Shown in pieces: positions 24,862 through 33,013 of a stretch of 46,393 nucleotides of DNA; position 1 is the stretch's first letter, and each line of letters opens with the position of its first letter. The position numbers were made by a program, and so were the translations under genes. Origin of the DNA: a virus; IMG/VR virus record IMGVR_UViG_3300043411_003039, positions 1 through 46,393 of that record, one strand, 5' to 3'. Below the pieces are notes generated by a model. It was given only the letters and a program-made list of their open reading frames with translations, did no database searches and had not been told where the DNA came from.

Positions 24862-26962
24862 TTTTAAGTTTTTTTCTTTTTTTCTTATCTGTAACTTCCG
24901 TTTTGTCTGATTCAGAGTTATATGATAAATTCAAAATAGATCCTTCTTTGGGAGAATTTTCCATTATGAAGTCTGTTATATAATCATCTACCCATCTTTG
25001 AATAGCTCTTTTAAGTGGTCTAGCTCCATATTGTGGATCATATCCAACTTTGATCAAATGATTCTTTAGACTCTCATCAATCACTAGATCGAATCCAATG
25101 TTTTTTGCTCGTGTGAATGTTTTTGTTAATTCGAGATCAACAATTTTTATTATTTCATCTCTACCTAGATCTTTGAAATATATTATTCCATCGAGCCTAT
25201 TTATAAATTCAGGGGCGAATTTCTTCTTTAATTCTTTTTCGATTACAGACTTAATGTTGCTATCATTTGAACCTAGTTTGGCGTTTGTGTTAAATCCAAC
25301 TCCGGATCCAAAGTCTTTAGCTATTCTAGTTCCGACATTTGATGTCATTAGAATTATGCAATTTTTAAAGCTAACTTTTCTTCCGTGTGAATCTGACATG
25401 TGCCCATCATCCAACATTTGGAGGAATAGGTTTAATACATCTGGATGGGCTTTTTCCACTTCGTCAAATAAAACAACAGAGTATGGTTTTCTTCTTATTT
25501 TATCAAGAAAATTTGAATCATCATATCCGATATATCCTTGTGGTGATCCAATTATTTTATTGATAGAGAATTTTTCCATATACTCTGACATATCAATTCT
25601 AGTTAATGAGTCGTCGGAATCGAAAAGATATCTAGCCAATTGTTTAGCTAATTCAGTTTTACCAACACCAGAATTTCCAATTAAAATACCTGAGTATACA
25701 GGCTTGTTTTCATCCTTCATTCCAACTCTTCCTCTTTGAATCGCTCTTACTACTTCACGAACAGCTTCATCTTGACCAACAACACGACTAGACACAACCT
25801 CATACATTTTAGATAGTTTTTGGTTTTCTGTCTCACTAACTTTGGATAGTGGTATTCCAGTCATCATCGATACGACTTGTGCTACATTTTCCTCATCTAC
25901 CATTTGTCTATTTTCTTTCGAATCTTCTTCCCATTTTATTCTAGCATCATCTAGTAATTTATTTAATTTTCTTTCGGTGTCTCTTAATTTTGCTGCCTCT
26001 TCATACTTTTGAGCCTTAACAATTTCATTTTTTTTGTCTTTGACTTCTTGTATTTGACTTTCAATATCAAGCATTTCTTTAGGAACTTGTATATTGGAAA
26101 TATGAACTCTTGACCCAGCTTCATCCAATGCATCAAGTGCTTTGTCTGGTAGGAATCGATCTGTCATATATCTAGAGGTTAATTCAACACATGCTTTTAT
26201 GGCACTTTCTGTGTAGTAGACATTGTGATGAGATTCATATTTATCCTTAACATTATTAAGGATTTCTAATGTTTCATCTTCTGAGGCGGGTTCAACCATT
26301 ACTTTTTGAAACCTCCTTTCCAATGCACCATCTTTTTCGATATATCTACGGAATTCATCTATCGTAGTTGCTCCAATGATTTGAAGTTCTCCTCTTGCTA
26401 GGGCGGGTTTGAATATATTAGATGCATCGAGTGTTCCTGACGCGCCACCAGCACCAATTATTGTATGAATTTCATCTATAAAAAGAATGACATCATGATT
26501 TTTCTCTAATTCAGACATTAAAGCTTTTATTCTTTCTTCAAATTGGCCACGATATTTTGTTCCAGCTACCATTGAGGCTAGATCCAACATCACAATTCTT
26601 TTATTGAATAGAATTCTTGAGCACTTTCTTTGATTGATTCTTATGGCTAACCCTTCAGCGATAGCTGATTTACCAACCCCAGGCTCACCAATTAGAATAG
26701 GTGAGTTCTTTTTTCTTCTAGCGAGAATTTGAGAAACTCTCTCGATTTCTTTTCCCCTCCCAACAATAGGATCCAATTTTCCCTCATCAGCAAGTCGAGT
26801 TAGATCCCGACTATATGTATCCAAAACGGGTGTTTTAGACGATTGGGTACTAGTTGGTTTTTTATTTCTTCCAAAATCATCAATATCATCATCGTCCTCT
26901 ATTGAGTTTGTTATTTCTTGAGTTTTTTTGATGTAGTCTATGTTCATGTTCTTTTTTTCCAT
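24851..26962 (-). CDS. clpC: ClpC-like AAA+ unfoldase lacking the N-domain
   Basis: This 703-residue protein is closely similar to Bacteroidota ClpC from the linker onward. D1 has Walker A GEPGVGKSA, pore loop GTKYRGQFEER, Walker B VILFIDEIH and the GALERRF arginine finger. The middle domain has the UVR-like QKYEEAAKLRD. D2 has GNSGVGKTE, pore loop GYIGYDD, VVLFDEVEKAHPD and sensor 2 GARPLKRAIQ. The GSGVGFN loop is at the place of the ClpP-docking VGF of ClpC, so docking to host ClpP looks possible. The Clp_N repeats (about 150 residues) are replaced by some 50 acidic residues, so adaptor and substrate choice must differ. It heads the 17-kb sugar operon. Host origin is likely. Confidence 0.93.
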   Translation of the reverse strand: MEKKNMNIDYIKKTQEITNSIEDDDDIDDFGRNKKPTSTQSSKTPVLDTYSRDLTRLADEGKLDPIVGRGKEIERVSQILARRKKNSPILIGEPGVGKSAIAEGLAIRINQRKCSRILFNKRIVMLDLASMVAGTKYRGQFEERIKALMSELEKNHDVILFIDEIHTIIGAGGASGTLDASNIFKPALARGELQIIGATTIDEFRRYIEKDGALERRFQKVMVEPASEDETLEILNNVKDKYESHHNVYYTESAIKACVELTSRYMTDRFLPDKALDALDEAGSRVHISNIQVPKEMLDIESQIQEVKDKKNEIVKAQKYEEAAKLRDTERKLNKLLDDARIKWEEDSKENRQMVDEENVAQVVSMMTGIPLSKVSETENQKLSKMYEVVSSRVVGQDEAVREVVRAIQRGRVGMKDENKPVYSGILIGNSGVGKTELAKQLARYLFDSDDSLTRIDMSEYMEKFSINKIIGSPQGYIGYDDSNFLDKIRRKPYSVVLFDEVEKAHPDVLNLFLQMLDDGHMSDSHGRKVSFKNCIILMTSNVGTRIAKDFGSGVGFNTNAKLGSNDSNIKSVIEKELKKKFAPEFINRLDGIIYFKDLGRDEIIKIVDLELTKTFTRAKNIGFDLVIDESLKNHLIKVGYDPQYGARPLKRAIQRWVDDYITDFIMENSPKEGSILNLSYNSESDKTEVTDKKKRKKLKSDK

Positions 26963-26991
26963 ACTGTTATTTTGTATTTGGTTCTGTTTGT

Positions 26992-27339
26992 TTAGTCAAG
27001 AATTCGATTTAGTGTATTATCTCTTCTTTCTTGTAGGCTTAATTCCCTAAATCTATCACAAGAAAATGTAGATTTAATTTCTGTGTCAGATATATCAATC
27101 ATTTTGATGTAACATCCAATTGCTTCATATCTAGATGTGAAAAAATCAATTTTATATGATGATGATGATATTTGAGAAGGATTCATTGATTGACTATCCC
27201 ACATATCCGTAAATATTTTTTTATAGTTTGGATACTTATTGACGTCAAATGTTAGTGATATTGTTGGAGATTTAAACATATCATATTGTATGTCTTCCCC
27301 TTTGAGGTTAAGTATATTATTTTTAATTTTAACTAACAT
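26992..27339 (-). CDS. Hypothetical small protein upstream of clpC
   Basis: This 115-residue protein has no family I recognise. It has alternating strands (NNILNLKGEDIQYDMF, SPTISLTFDVNKY, SYKIDFFTSRYEA, GCYIKMIDISDTEI) that suggest a small beta-rich fold, and a helical C-terminus (LSLQERRDNTLNRILD). It lies 29 nt upstream of clpC in the same direction, so it may be the first gene of that operon. It diverges from the gene at 27410. The AT-rich TATAAA 6 nt before its ATG is a weak match to the late box. Confidence 0.6.
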   Translation of the reverse strand: MLVKIKNNILNLKGEDIQYDMFKSPTISLTFDVNKYPNYKKIFTDMWDSQSMNPSQISSSSYKIDFFTSRYEAIGCYIKMIDISDTEIKSTFSCDRFRELSLQERRDNTLNRILD

Positions 27340-27399
27340 TAGTTTTATATTGAGATACCCTCCATTGGTTTGAATTCAGAAGTTGATTGAAAAAAATAA

Positions 27400-27406
27400 T
27401 ATATAT
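27400..27406 (+). promoter_or_regulatory. TATATAT box deciding the start at 27410
   Basis: TATATAT ends 3 nt before the ATG at 27410. It places the box inside the longer TTG-initiated reading frame, which argues that the ATG is the true start. Same class as the other late-type boxes. Confidence 0.45.
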
Positions 27407-27409
27407 CTT

Positions 27410-29311
27410 ATGCTAAATTGGAATGATTTTTATAACTTGAATGAAAATTTAGATAAAGGTAAATCGATACTTAAGGGGCTAAAAATTCCCGAAACAAATG
27501 ATGACTTTCTCAAATTGAGAAAACTTTTATCTAGAAACACAGGATATATCGGTAAATTTACAGAGTGGTTATTCGTAAACAAAATACCATACAATAGACT
27601 AGAAGATCTTTATAAGACAATAAAGCAAAATTCTTTATCTAAACCTATTGATCAATATAAAAATCCAGAACAGATTATTGATGAGATTGTTAGATCAAAT
27701 GCTGACACTTCTGTTAATCAGATCATCAAGGCCATACCATCAAGGACTAGGGAGGAAATAAAAGAAGGGGATGAAGAAGGGTGGAAAAAATTCTTAGCTT
27801 TTTTAAAAGTAAATGCTAATAATAAGGATAAGATTATTGATTTTTTGTCCAAAAAGGGTGGTAGATATGGTGATTATGATGACTATGATGTAATTGATAC
27901 AATGATTGATGACATTAAGAAATTTTTGGATTTTCCATCATATGAGAAAATATCAGCTGATTCCAAAAAGAAAGATAAGGATATAGGATTCATATTTGAA
28001 AATGATAAATATTTAATAATATCCACTAACTATGATGGTATAAAAAAGTATGGAAGTTCATACTGGTGCATTACAGAAGATGAGAGTACTTTTGATGACT
28101 ATAATGATGAAGGAATTCAATTGATTGTCTATTTCAAGGATAAGAATCCATTTGATGAAAAGTCAATAATGGGCATTAGTTTGAGCATCGAAGATATTGA
28201 TTTCGTAGCCAATGCTGCTCACTGGGAAGATGATACAGAATGTTTGAGAGATGGAAGGTCTCTTTTGAATATTGCTAAAAAGGATCCCCAATTTATATTA
28301 AATGTTATTACTTCTATTGATAGATTTGGTAGAGAAGAGGATGATTATGGATATGGACATGTTCCTGTTAAGACTAGAATTGTTATGAATCCAGAAATGC
28401 TTAATATTATCATTGATAGAATCGGTGATTATTCAAAATATGTTGAAGATATTTTAAAATATTCGGAAGATGATAGGCATCGAAATGATGAAAACATATC
28501 TAAATGTCTTAATATTTTAATATCCAAGTCAAAAGAGAATAACAAATCACTTACTATAAGTGATTTTGATAATTTTGCCTCCCTATCTCATTTTCAATTA
28601 AGTGATGAGAATGTGAATCATGTTGTAGTTTCTAATTCATCCAAGATCAAGAAGGATTCACGTTCTTTTCTTCATCATATTATGGATGATATAGATCTTT
28701 CTGATTTATCTAGAGTAAATCCATTTTTTAATAGCTTGTTGAATAATAAAATAATGTCTGTTAAGCAGATTATAGATTCTGGAGTTGGTTATGTTAAATT
28801 ATTGCTTTATCTATCAGGTAAATGTTCCATGTCTGATGCTAAAGACGATCTAATAGAGGCAATGTCTTATGGCATGAACCTAGATTTAGGAATTAATGAA
28901 GAGGAATTTATAAGATGGATGATTGATAATGATGAGATCAAGACAGAATCAGGCGCATTTTTTGACAAAATATGTAAAACAATTACCAAAGATGAGGTTT
29001 CTAAAATGGAAAAAGAATTCTTTGGAGAGTTTGTAAAACATACTAAACAAATTAATGTTTCCAATATCAATAGAATAATTCCAATGTTGAGTGATAGTAA
29101 TGCAATAAAGTATGCTAAGAGCATTCTATCTATTCCTAAAGATTTTGAAAAGTTATTTAATATAAATATCACTAGAAAAAGTGAGGATGAGATAAAAGAA
29201 CTGAATCGAATTGATCAAGAGAAGAAAGATAAAATTGAACAAGAAAGAAAAGCTAAAAAGGCCACAAATGTTGTACCAAGCCGTCCCCAACATCGAAGAA
29301 GAGACAGATGA
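27410..29311 (+). CDS. Large hypothetical protein with WC motif, possible internal virion protein
   Basis: This 633-residue acidic, mostly helical protein has no domain I can name. The N-terminus (MLNWNDFYNLNENLDKG) looks like the capsid-targeting tags of this window, with LNE as a possible cleavage site. A conspicuous segment near residues 216-260 (KYGSSYWCITEDESTFDDY, then a GIQLIVYFKDKNP strand) resembles a recurrent phage module in which a G-S-x-W-C turn is followed by a YxxY-like strand pair. The C-terminus is a charged helix with a basic end (RPQHRRRDR). I moved the start from TTG at 27383 to the ATG that follows a TATATAT box. The next small tagged gene starts in its stop codon. Confidence 0.6.
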   Translation: MLNWNDFYNLNENLDKGKSILKGLKIPETNDDFLKLRKLLSRNTGYIGKFTEWLFVNKIPYNRLEDLYKTIKQNSLSKPIDQYKNPEQIIDEIVRSNADTSVNQIIKAIPSRTREEIKEGDEEGWKKFLAFLKVNANNKDKIIDFLSKKGGRYGDYDDYDVIDTMIDDIKKFLDFPSYEKISADSKKKDKDIGFIFENDKYLIISTNYDGIKKYGSSYWCITEDESTFDDYNDEGIQLIVYFKDKNPFDEKSIMGISLSIEDIDFVANAAHWEDDTECLRDGRSLLNIAKKDPQFILNVITSIDRFGREEDDYGYGHVPVKTRIVMNPEMLNIIIDRIGDYSKYVEDILKYSEDDRHRNDENISKCLNILISKSKENNKSLTISDFDNFASLSHFQLSDENVNHVVVSNSSKIKKDSRSFLHHIMDDIDLSDLSRVNPFFNSLLNNKIMSVKQIIDSGVGYVKLLLYLSGKCSMSDAKDDLIEAMSYGMNLDLGINEEEFIRWMIDNDEIKTESGAFFDKICKTITKDEVSKMEKEFFGEFVKHTKQINVSNINRIIPMLSDSNAIKYAKSILSIPKDFEKLFNINITRKSEDEIKELNRIDQEKKDKIEQERKAKKATNVVPSRPQHRRRDR

Positions 29312-29694
29312 TAAAACTATTTGAAGATTATATATCTGATCGCGTTACACAAGAAAAATCAGAATTGAATCTTGTTAGAGATATTCTAACTGATTTAGAG
29401 GATGAGTATGGTATTGGTGTCTACTTTAATGTTCCAGCAATAACCTATTTTGCGGTAATTAGTATTTCTACATCCTCATTTTGTAATATCGCCCCTCATG
29501 ATCTAATTAGAACTGTTGATAGAATAGATAGTATGTTAGATCACAAATATGAAGTTCAGTTTAGATTGGTGTTTAAAAATAAAATGGGACATTCTAAGGT
29601 ATTAAGAGGTGGTGGTAAATATAATAATTCTGTAATTTCTGAAGATGGATTTTATTTTGAGTCGGGATCAATTTGGATTAGATATAAATCATGA
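29308..29694 (+). CDS. Small tagged family protein
   Basis: This 128-residue protein starts MIKLFEDYISDRV, almost the same as the minus-strand protein at 32682-32996 (MIKLFEEYSRNRL), followed by the family core LNLVRDILTDLEDEYGIGVYFN. The rest is a predicted alpha/beta region ending in strands (FYFESGSIWIRYK). The start overlaps the stop of the preceding gene (ATGA) and its stop overlaps the next family member, so three tagged genes form one operon. No catalytic motif is seen. Function unknown; an injected internal protein is my inference. Confidence 0.65.
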   Translation: MIKLFEDYISDRVTQEKSELNLVRDILTDLEDEYGIGVYFNVPAITYFAVISISTSSFCNIAPHDLIRTVDRIDSMLDHKYEVQFRLVFKNKMGHSKVLRGGGKYNNSVISEDGFYFESGSIWIRYKS

Positions 29695-30134
29695 TTAAAA
29701 ATTGGAAACTTTATTTAGAATCTAAGGAATTAGATTTAGTAAAGGATATACTTACTGAAATTGAAGACAGTTTTGAAATTTCAATTCAGTATGATACCGA
29801 TGATGTAAATTGGTTTGCTATTGTTGATCTTTATAATATAGATCTAAGTCCATCTAAAAATGATGACATGGTTAAATTTCTTGTTAAGATGTGTCAAAAG
29901 ATTGAACAAATGACAGATCAAAAATGTGAATTTAAATTGACATTTAGCTCAATACCAAAAAAAGGGGCTTTATCCGGTCCATTGGGAAAGCAAAATATAT
30001 CCAATAGTTATACTGTTTTATATGGCCCAGAATGTATAGAGTACGATTATGGGAAAAGGAATTCAGAAAGGAAGATTGATGATTTTAAATTTTTCGGTGG
30101 TACTATATGGATAAATGAGGAACTACCCGTTTAG
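29691..30134 (+). CDS. Small tagged family protein
   Basis: This 147-residue protein starts MIKNWKLYLESKE and continues with the family core LDLVKDILTEIEDSFEISIQY. Its C-terminus ends in strands like the preceding copy (FFGGTIWINEEL against ESGSIWIRYK), so the two are tandem duplicates. Its first codons share a 26-nt identical stretch with the gene at 30176 (29700-29725 and 30188-30213), a sign of recent exchange limited to the tag. It overlaps the preceding gene by 4 nt. Function unknown. Confidence 0.65.
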   Translation: MIKNWKLYLESKELDLVKDILTEIEDSFEISIQYDTDDVNWFAIVDLYNIDLSPSKNDDMVKFLVKMCQKIEQMTDQKCEFKLTFSSIPKKGALSGPLGKQNISNSYTVLYGPECIEYDYGKRNSERKIDDFKFFGGTIWINEELPV

Positions 30135-30165
30135 ATATATTTCAGCCTTTCGCAATTAGTTTTAA

Positions 30166-30171
30166 TATATA
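30166..30171 (+). promoter_or_regulatory. TATATA box before the gene at 30176
   Basis: TTAATATATATTAT directly precedes the ATG at 30176, with TATATA ending 4 nt before it. Same late-type box as elsewhere in the window. Confidence 0.45.
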
Positions 30172-30175
30172 TTAT

Positions 30176-30649
30176 ATGGGTATAAAGAATTGGAAACTTT
30201 ATTTAGAATCTAACCAAGACATGCTCGGGTATGACAAAAGGGATCGATACGACAATATAGTAAAAAATCAAAAACAACAATTAAAAAAGTTAATGGAGGA
30301 TTTGGAAGATTCGTTGGTGGAACTCACTGATTGGAGAGAATGTATTTTTTTTGATAATGACTATAATAAAGCCTATATTCCAATGATAAATATATTTGTC
30401 CGACTCCAAGAAGATGCGAGTGTGGATAAAGAATATCTAAATAATTTAGGTGGTCATGTGGATTTGCCAGAAGTGGATTTTGATAAATTTGAAAGTGAAG
30501 AACTTATTGAAGTAATAGGTTTTATTGAAGAAGGAATAGTTAGGTCACAAATAGAATATAAAAATGTTTCCTTTTATCTTGGGCTAGAAGATTGGAATGG
30601 AAATGTAGGTGATCTATGCTATTTGTTGGCTGTGAAAATAGATTTGTGA
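30176..30649 (+). CDS. Small tagged family protein, diverged
   Basis: This 157-residue acidic protein begins MGIKNWKLYLESNQ, the same tag as the gene at 29691, but the rest is diverged: the family helix appears as KKLMEDLEDSLVELTDW and is followed by a strand (RECIFFDNDYN). The pattern of a constant tag with a variable body fits cassette exchange at the first 30 codons. Its stop lies 1 nt from the stop of the converging endonuclease gene at 30651, so no terminator fits between them. Function unknown. Confidence 0.6.
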   Translation: MGIKNWKLYLESNQDMLGYDKRDRYDNIVKNQKQQLKKLMEDLEDSLVELTDWRECIFFDNDYNKAYIPMINIFVRLQEDASVDKEYLNNLGGHVDLPEVDFDKFESEELIEVIGFIEEGIVRSQIEYKNVSFYLGLEDWNGNVGDLCYLLAVKIDL

Positions 30650-30650
30650 T

Positions 30651-31547
30651 CTATTTATATTTCCATATGAAACCCTTTGATGTTCTGAACTTTCCTTTAC
30701 AACACGCTGATATACCACCACTATTACATCCTGTTAGTTCAGCCGCTAATTTTAGAGATTTGTATTCTTTTATGAAGTTCATATTTAAATCATATTGAAG
30801 AACCGATTTGGTATGCTTGTCGAATCTTCTATCTTCTCTTATGATATTAGTGTCTCCCTCAAATCTCCAGATGAATCCACCAACTGTTCTAACTTTATAG
30901 TTGCAACATTTTGCTATGTTTCCACTATCTAGTTTATTTTTTCTAGCAGATTCTCCCAATGATGGGTATTCTGAGATGAATCCCATTTCTAAATCATATT
31001 GAAGTACCTTTTTTGGATTTTGTATTAGAATATCTTTTAGCTTTTGTTCTTCTGTTTTGGAATCCTCATATCTTTTATTTGCTATTCTGAGTCTTTCTCT
31101 TTCATTTGGATCTTCGAATCTTATTTTTGATTTTTCGCTGATTTTATTTTTAGTTTCATCGGACATTATCCTTTTGTATGATTCATACCTTTTTAGGTGG
31201 GATTGTCTCATTTTTTCTTTAGTTTCTTCTGACATTTTCTTATTTTTATTGCCACCTGTTGCAGAATTTGTTAAATCACACCCAATTGATTTATAATGTT
31301 CTATGAAATATATTTCTCTTTCACAAGCAGTTTCGTAAGAAGATATATTTTCTTCAATAGATTCTATTATTGGATCAAGTCCTTGAGATTTTAATTTAGT
31401 AATCCAATAACATTTATGGGATTTTGATTTTTCGCTTCTGTGTGATTTTAATCTCTCTTTTAAGGTATTGAATGTTAGACCAACATATCGAATTTTGTTA
31501 TCTGTTGGGTCTATGAGTTTGTAAATAGTATATTTAATTTGTTCCAT
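30651..31547 (-). CDS. GIY-YIG homing endonuclease with NUMOD domains
   Basis: This 298-residue protein has an N-terminal GIY-YIG nuclease domain (YTIYKLIDPTDNKIRYVGLT, with degenerate first triplet, then LKERLKSHRS and the catalytic Glu region ETACEREIYFIEHY). It is followed by a NUMOD3 DNA-binding motif (MSEETKEKMRQSH) and two NUMOD1-type repeats (VLQYDLEMGFISEYPSLGES and VLQYDLNMNFIKEYKSLKLA, each ending in a GGFIWRF or KGFIWKY strand). It is free-standing, not inside an intron that I can see, and converges on the tagged gene at 30176. Such genes spread by cutting related phages lacking the insertion. Confidence 0.92.
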   Translation of the reverse strand: MEQIKYTIYKLIDPTDNKIRYVGLTFNTLKERLKSHRSEKSKSHKCYWITKLKSQGLDPIIESIEENISSYETACEREIYFIEHYKSIGCDLTNSATGGNKNKKMSEETKEKMRQSHLKRYESYKRIMSDETKNKISEKSKIRFEDPNERERLRIANKRYEDSKTEEQKLKDILIQNPKKVLQYDLEMGFISEYPSLGESARKNKLDSGNIAKCCNYKVRTVGGFIWRFEGDTNIIREDRRFDKHTKSVLQYDLNMNFIKEYKSLKLAAELTGCNSGGISACCKGKFRTSKGFIWKYK

Positions 31548-31581
31548 ATACTATTTATTAAATATTTACTCCCCCTAGAAG

Positions 31582-32367
31582 TTATCGTTTAATCATGAAT
31601 AGAAATGCCGAATTTGACATTCCTTTGATTTCCTCCTCCACTTCTTTAATTTCTTCTTTTCCCTGGCTAATAAGATCTGTACTATTTATCTTAATTTGAC
31701 CGGGAAGAGAAAAATCGTACCTTCCAACCAAATTACCCAATTGAACCTTTGACCAACCAATAACATATTTAATGAATAGATCATCTTTGAATAGATGTTC
31801 TGGTAAAATATCAGCATATGCTTCCATTACTACATCATGCTTGACAGCAGTCAATATATGTATTCTGTGACTCAATTGATTAAAGTGATATTTTAGAGTG
31901 TACTTATTTAATGTATTCATCATATCAGACATTGAGTCCAATATTGTTTTATAGACTCCCAATTCACCCACTGTAGTTACATAAGAACTTAAATAAGGTT
32001 GATTCGTGACACCTAAATTTACTGATAGATTTGGTGTATTGATTCCCAATTGAAACAAACTAGTTCCTCTCATTTCATAGAGGTAAATTACAGATTGTAT
32101 TTCACAGGGAACATTAATATAATTGTATTTCGTGAATTCATCAGTATGGAATGCTTCCTTAGCAATGAAAAAATACATTTTTTGAACAGCGTATTGATAA
32201 TTTCTATAAAACCATTTCATAGCTCTATTTTCTACTATCTGTCTAATTGCATTATCTGGAAGAGTTTTCGGTAGAGCACATGCAACAGTTAATTCTGTTT
32301 GAACAATGTCTATTAATTCTTCTATTGTTAATCCATCTTGGGATGGTACATAAGGATGGTCTGCCAT
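31582..32367 (-). CDS. Putative virion structural protein, neck/connector type
   Basis: This 261-residue protein has the look of a myovirus head-tail connector component: an N-terminal helix (DGLTIEELIDIVQTELTVAC), a mixed region with MKWFYRNYQYAVQKMYFF, and a conserved-looking C-terminal block (KYVIGWSKVQLGNLVGRYDF, followed by LPGQIKINS) ending in an acidic helix. The GYDFSLPG-like ending recalls proteins annotated as neck proteins in large phages, but I cannot tie it firmly to T4 gp13 or gp14. A TATATA box 4 nt before the ATG supports late expression. Confidence 0.5.
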   Translation of the reverse strand: MADHPYVPSQDGLTIEELIDIVQTELTVACALPKTLPDNAIRQIVENRAMKWFYRNYQYAVQKMYFFIAKEAFHTDEFTKYNYINVPCEIQSVIYLYEMRGTSLFQLGINTPNLSVNLGVTNQPYLSSYVTTVGELGVYKTILDSMSDMMNTLNKYTLKYHFNQLSHRIHILTAVKHDVVMEAYADILPEHLFKDDLFIKYVIGWSKVQLGNLVGRYDFSLPGQIKINSTDLISQGKEEIKEVEEEIKGMSNSAFLFMIKR

Positions 32368-32371
32368 ACTC

Positions 32372-32377
32372 TATATA
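32372..32377 (-). promoter_or_regulatory. TATATA box before the neck-like gene
   Basis: On the minus strand AATATATAGAGT directly precedes ATG at 32367. This is almost the same string as the box before the gene at 1169 (AATATATAGAGA), with the same 4-nt spacing. Confidence 0.5.
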
Positions 32378-32395
32378 TTATATCTGAGAATCGTT

Positions 32396-32996
32396 CTATT
32401 TAAGACAAATAGAGAGTCTAAGGTCAAGATTATAGATGTCTTTATAGGCATCCATGTCTAGGTCGTCCTCGTCCACTGACATCCAATCGATTTCCGTAAA
32501 TTCATAAGCAATTTCAATACCATTTCTAAAAAATAAATCACCGCATTTATAAGTACTTATATCCAATTGAGTAATACAATTTCTAATTGATTCAAGGAGA
32601 GCTTTCCAATTATCAATAATTATGTTATTATCTCCAATGATTTCTATAGCATAATAATCATTTTTAATGACTTGTTTTATTTCACCTTCTATGGGAGTAT
32701 CTAAAAAAAACACTAGGAACTTCTACATGGTATCCATTACCATCTTGATAGACCTCACTATTTGCACGAGCCCAATTAGTATCTTTACTTGGAATGTATC
32801 TGTAGACAACATTTGTCCATTTATATTTTTTAATACTATCGGTCCTGTATTTTATTGGAGTCTTAACATGTATTTTTGACTCTTCACATTCATAGCAAAG
32901 GACATCCAATCCAAATTCATCCTCAATAAAGGATTGAAAAACGTCTTCTATATCTCCTAATCTATTTCTAGAATATTCTTCAAATAGTTTTATCAT
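32396..32996 (-). pseudogene. Tagged family protein split by a one-base shift in an A8/T8 run
   Basis: Two overlapping minus-strand frames (32682-32996 and 32396-32713) read as one protein of about 200 residues. The first begins with the tag and family core (MIKLFEEYSRNRLGDIEDVF, FIEDEFGLDVLCY) and ends abruptly after VPSVFF; the second resumes with FFLDTPIEGEIK and ends in acidic alpha/beta sequence, with no ATG of its own (first usable codon GTG). The junction is a run of eight T on the coding strand (32703-32710). Removing one T joins the frames as VPSVFLDTPIEG. It could be a real broken gene, slippage-controlled expression or a homopolymer sequencing error. Confidence 0.6.
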
Positions 32997-33001
32997 TAAT
33001 T

Positions 33002-33009
33002 TATATATA
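33002..33009. promoter_or_regulatory. Shared TATATATA box between two divergent tagged genes
   Basis: The self-complementary TATATATA lies 5 nt from the ATG of the minus-strand gene (32996) and 4 nt from the ATG of the plus-strand gene (33014). Only 17 bases separate the two start codons. Because the box reads the same on both strands it could serve both genes. Confidence 0.5.
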
Positions 33010-33013
33010 ATTA

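Noticed and set aside
25098-25739. 213-codon plus-strand ORF inside clpC
   Set aside because: Antisense to the conserved D2 AAA+ domain; Ser/Phe/Ile-rich shadow sequence.
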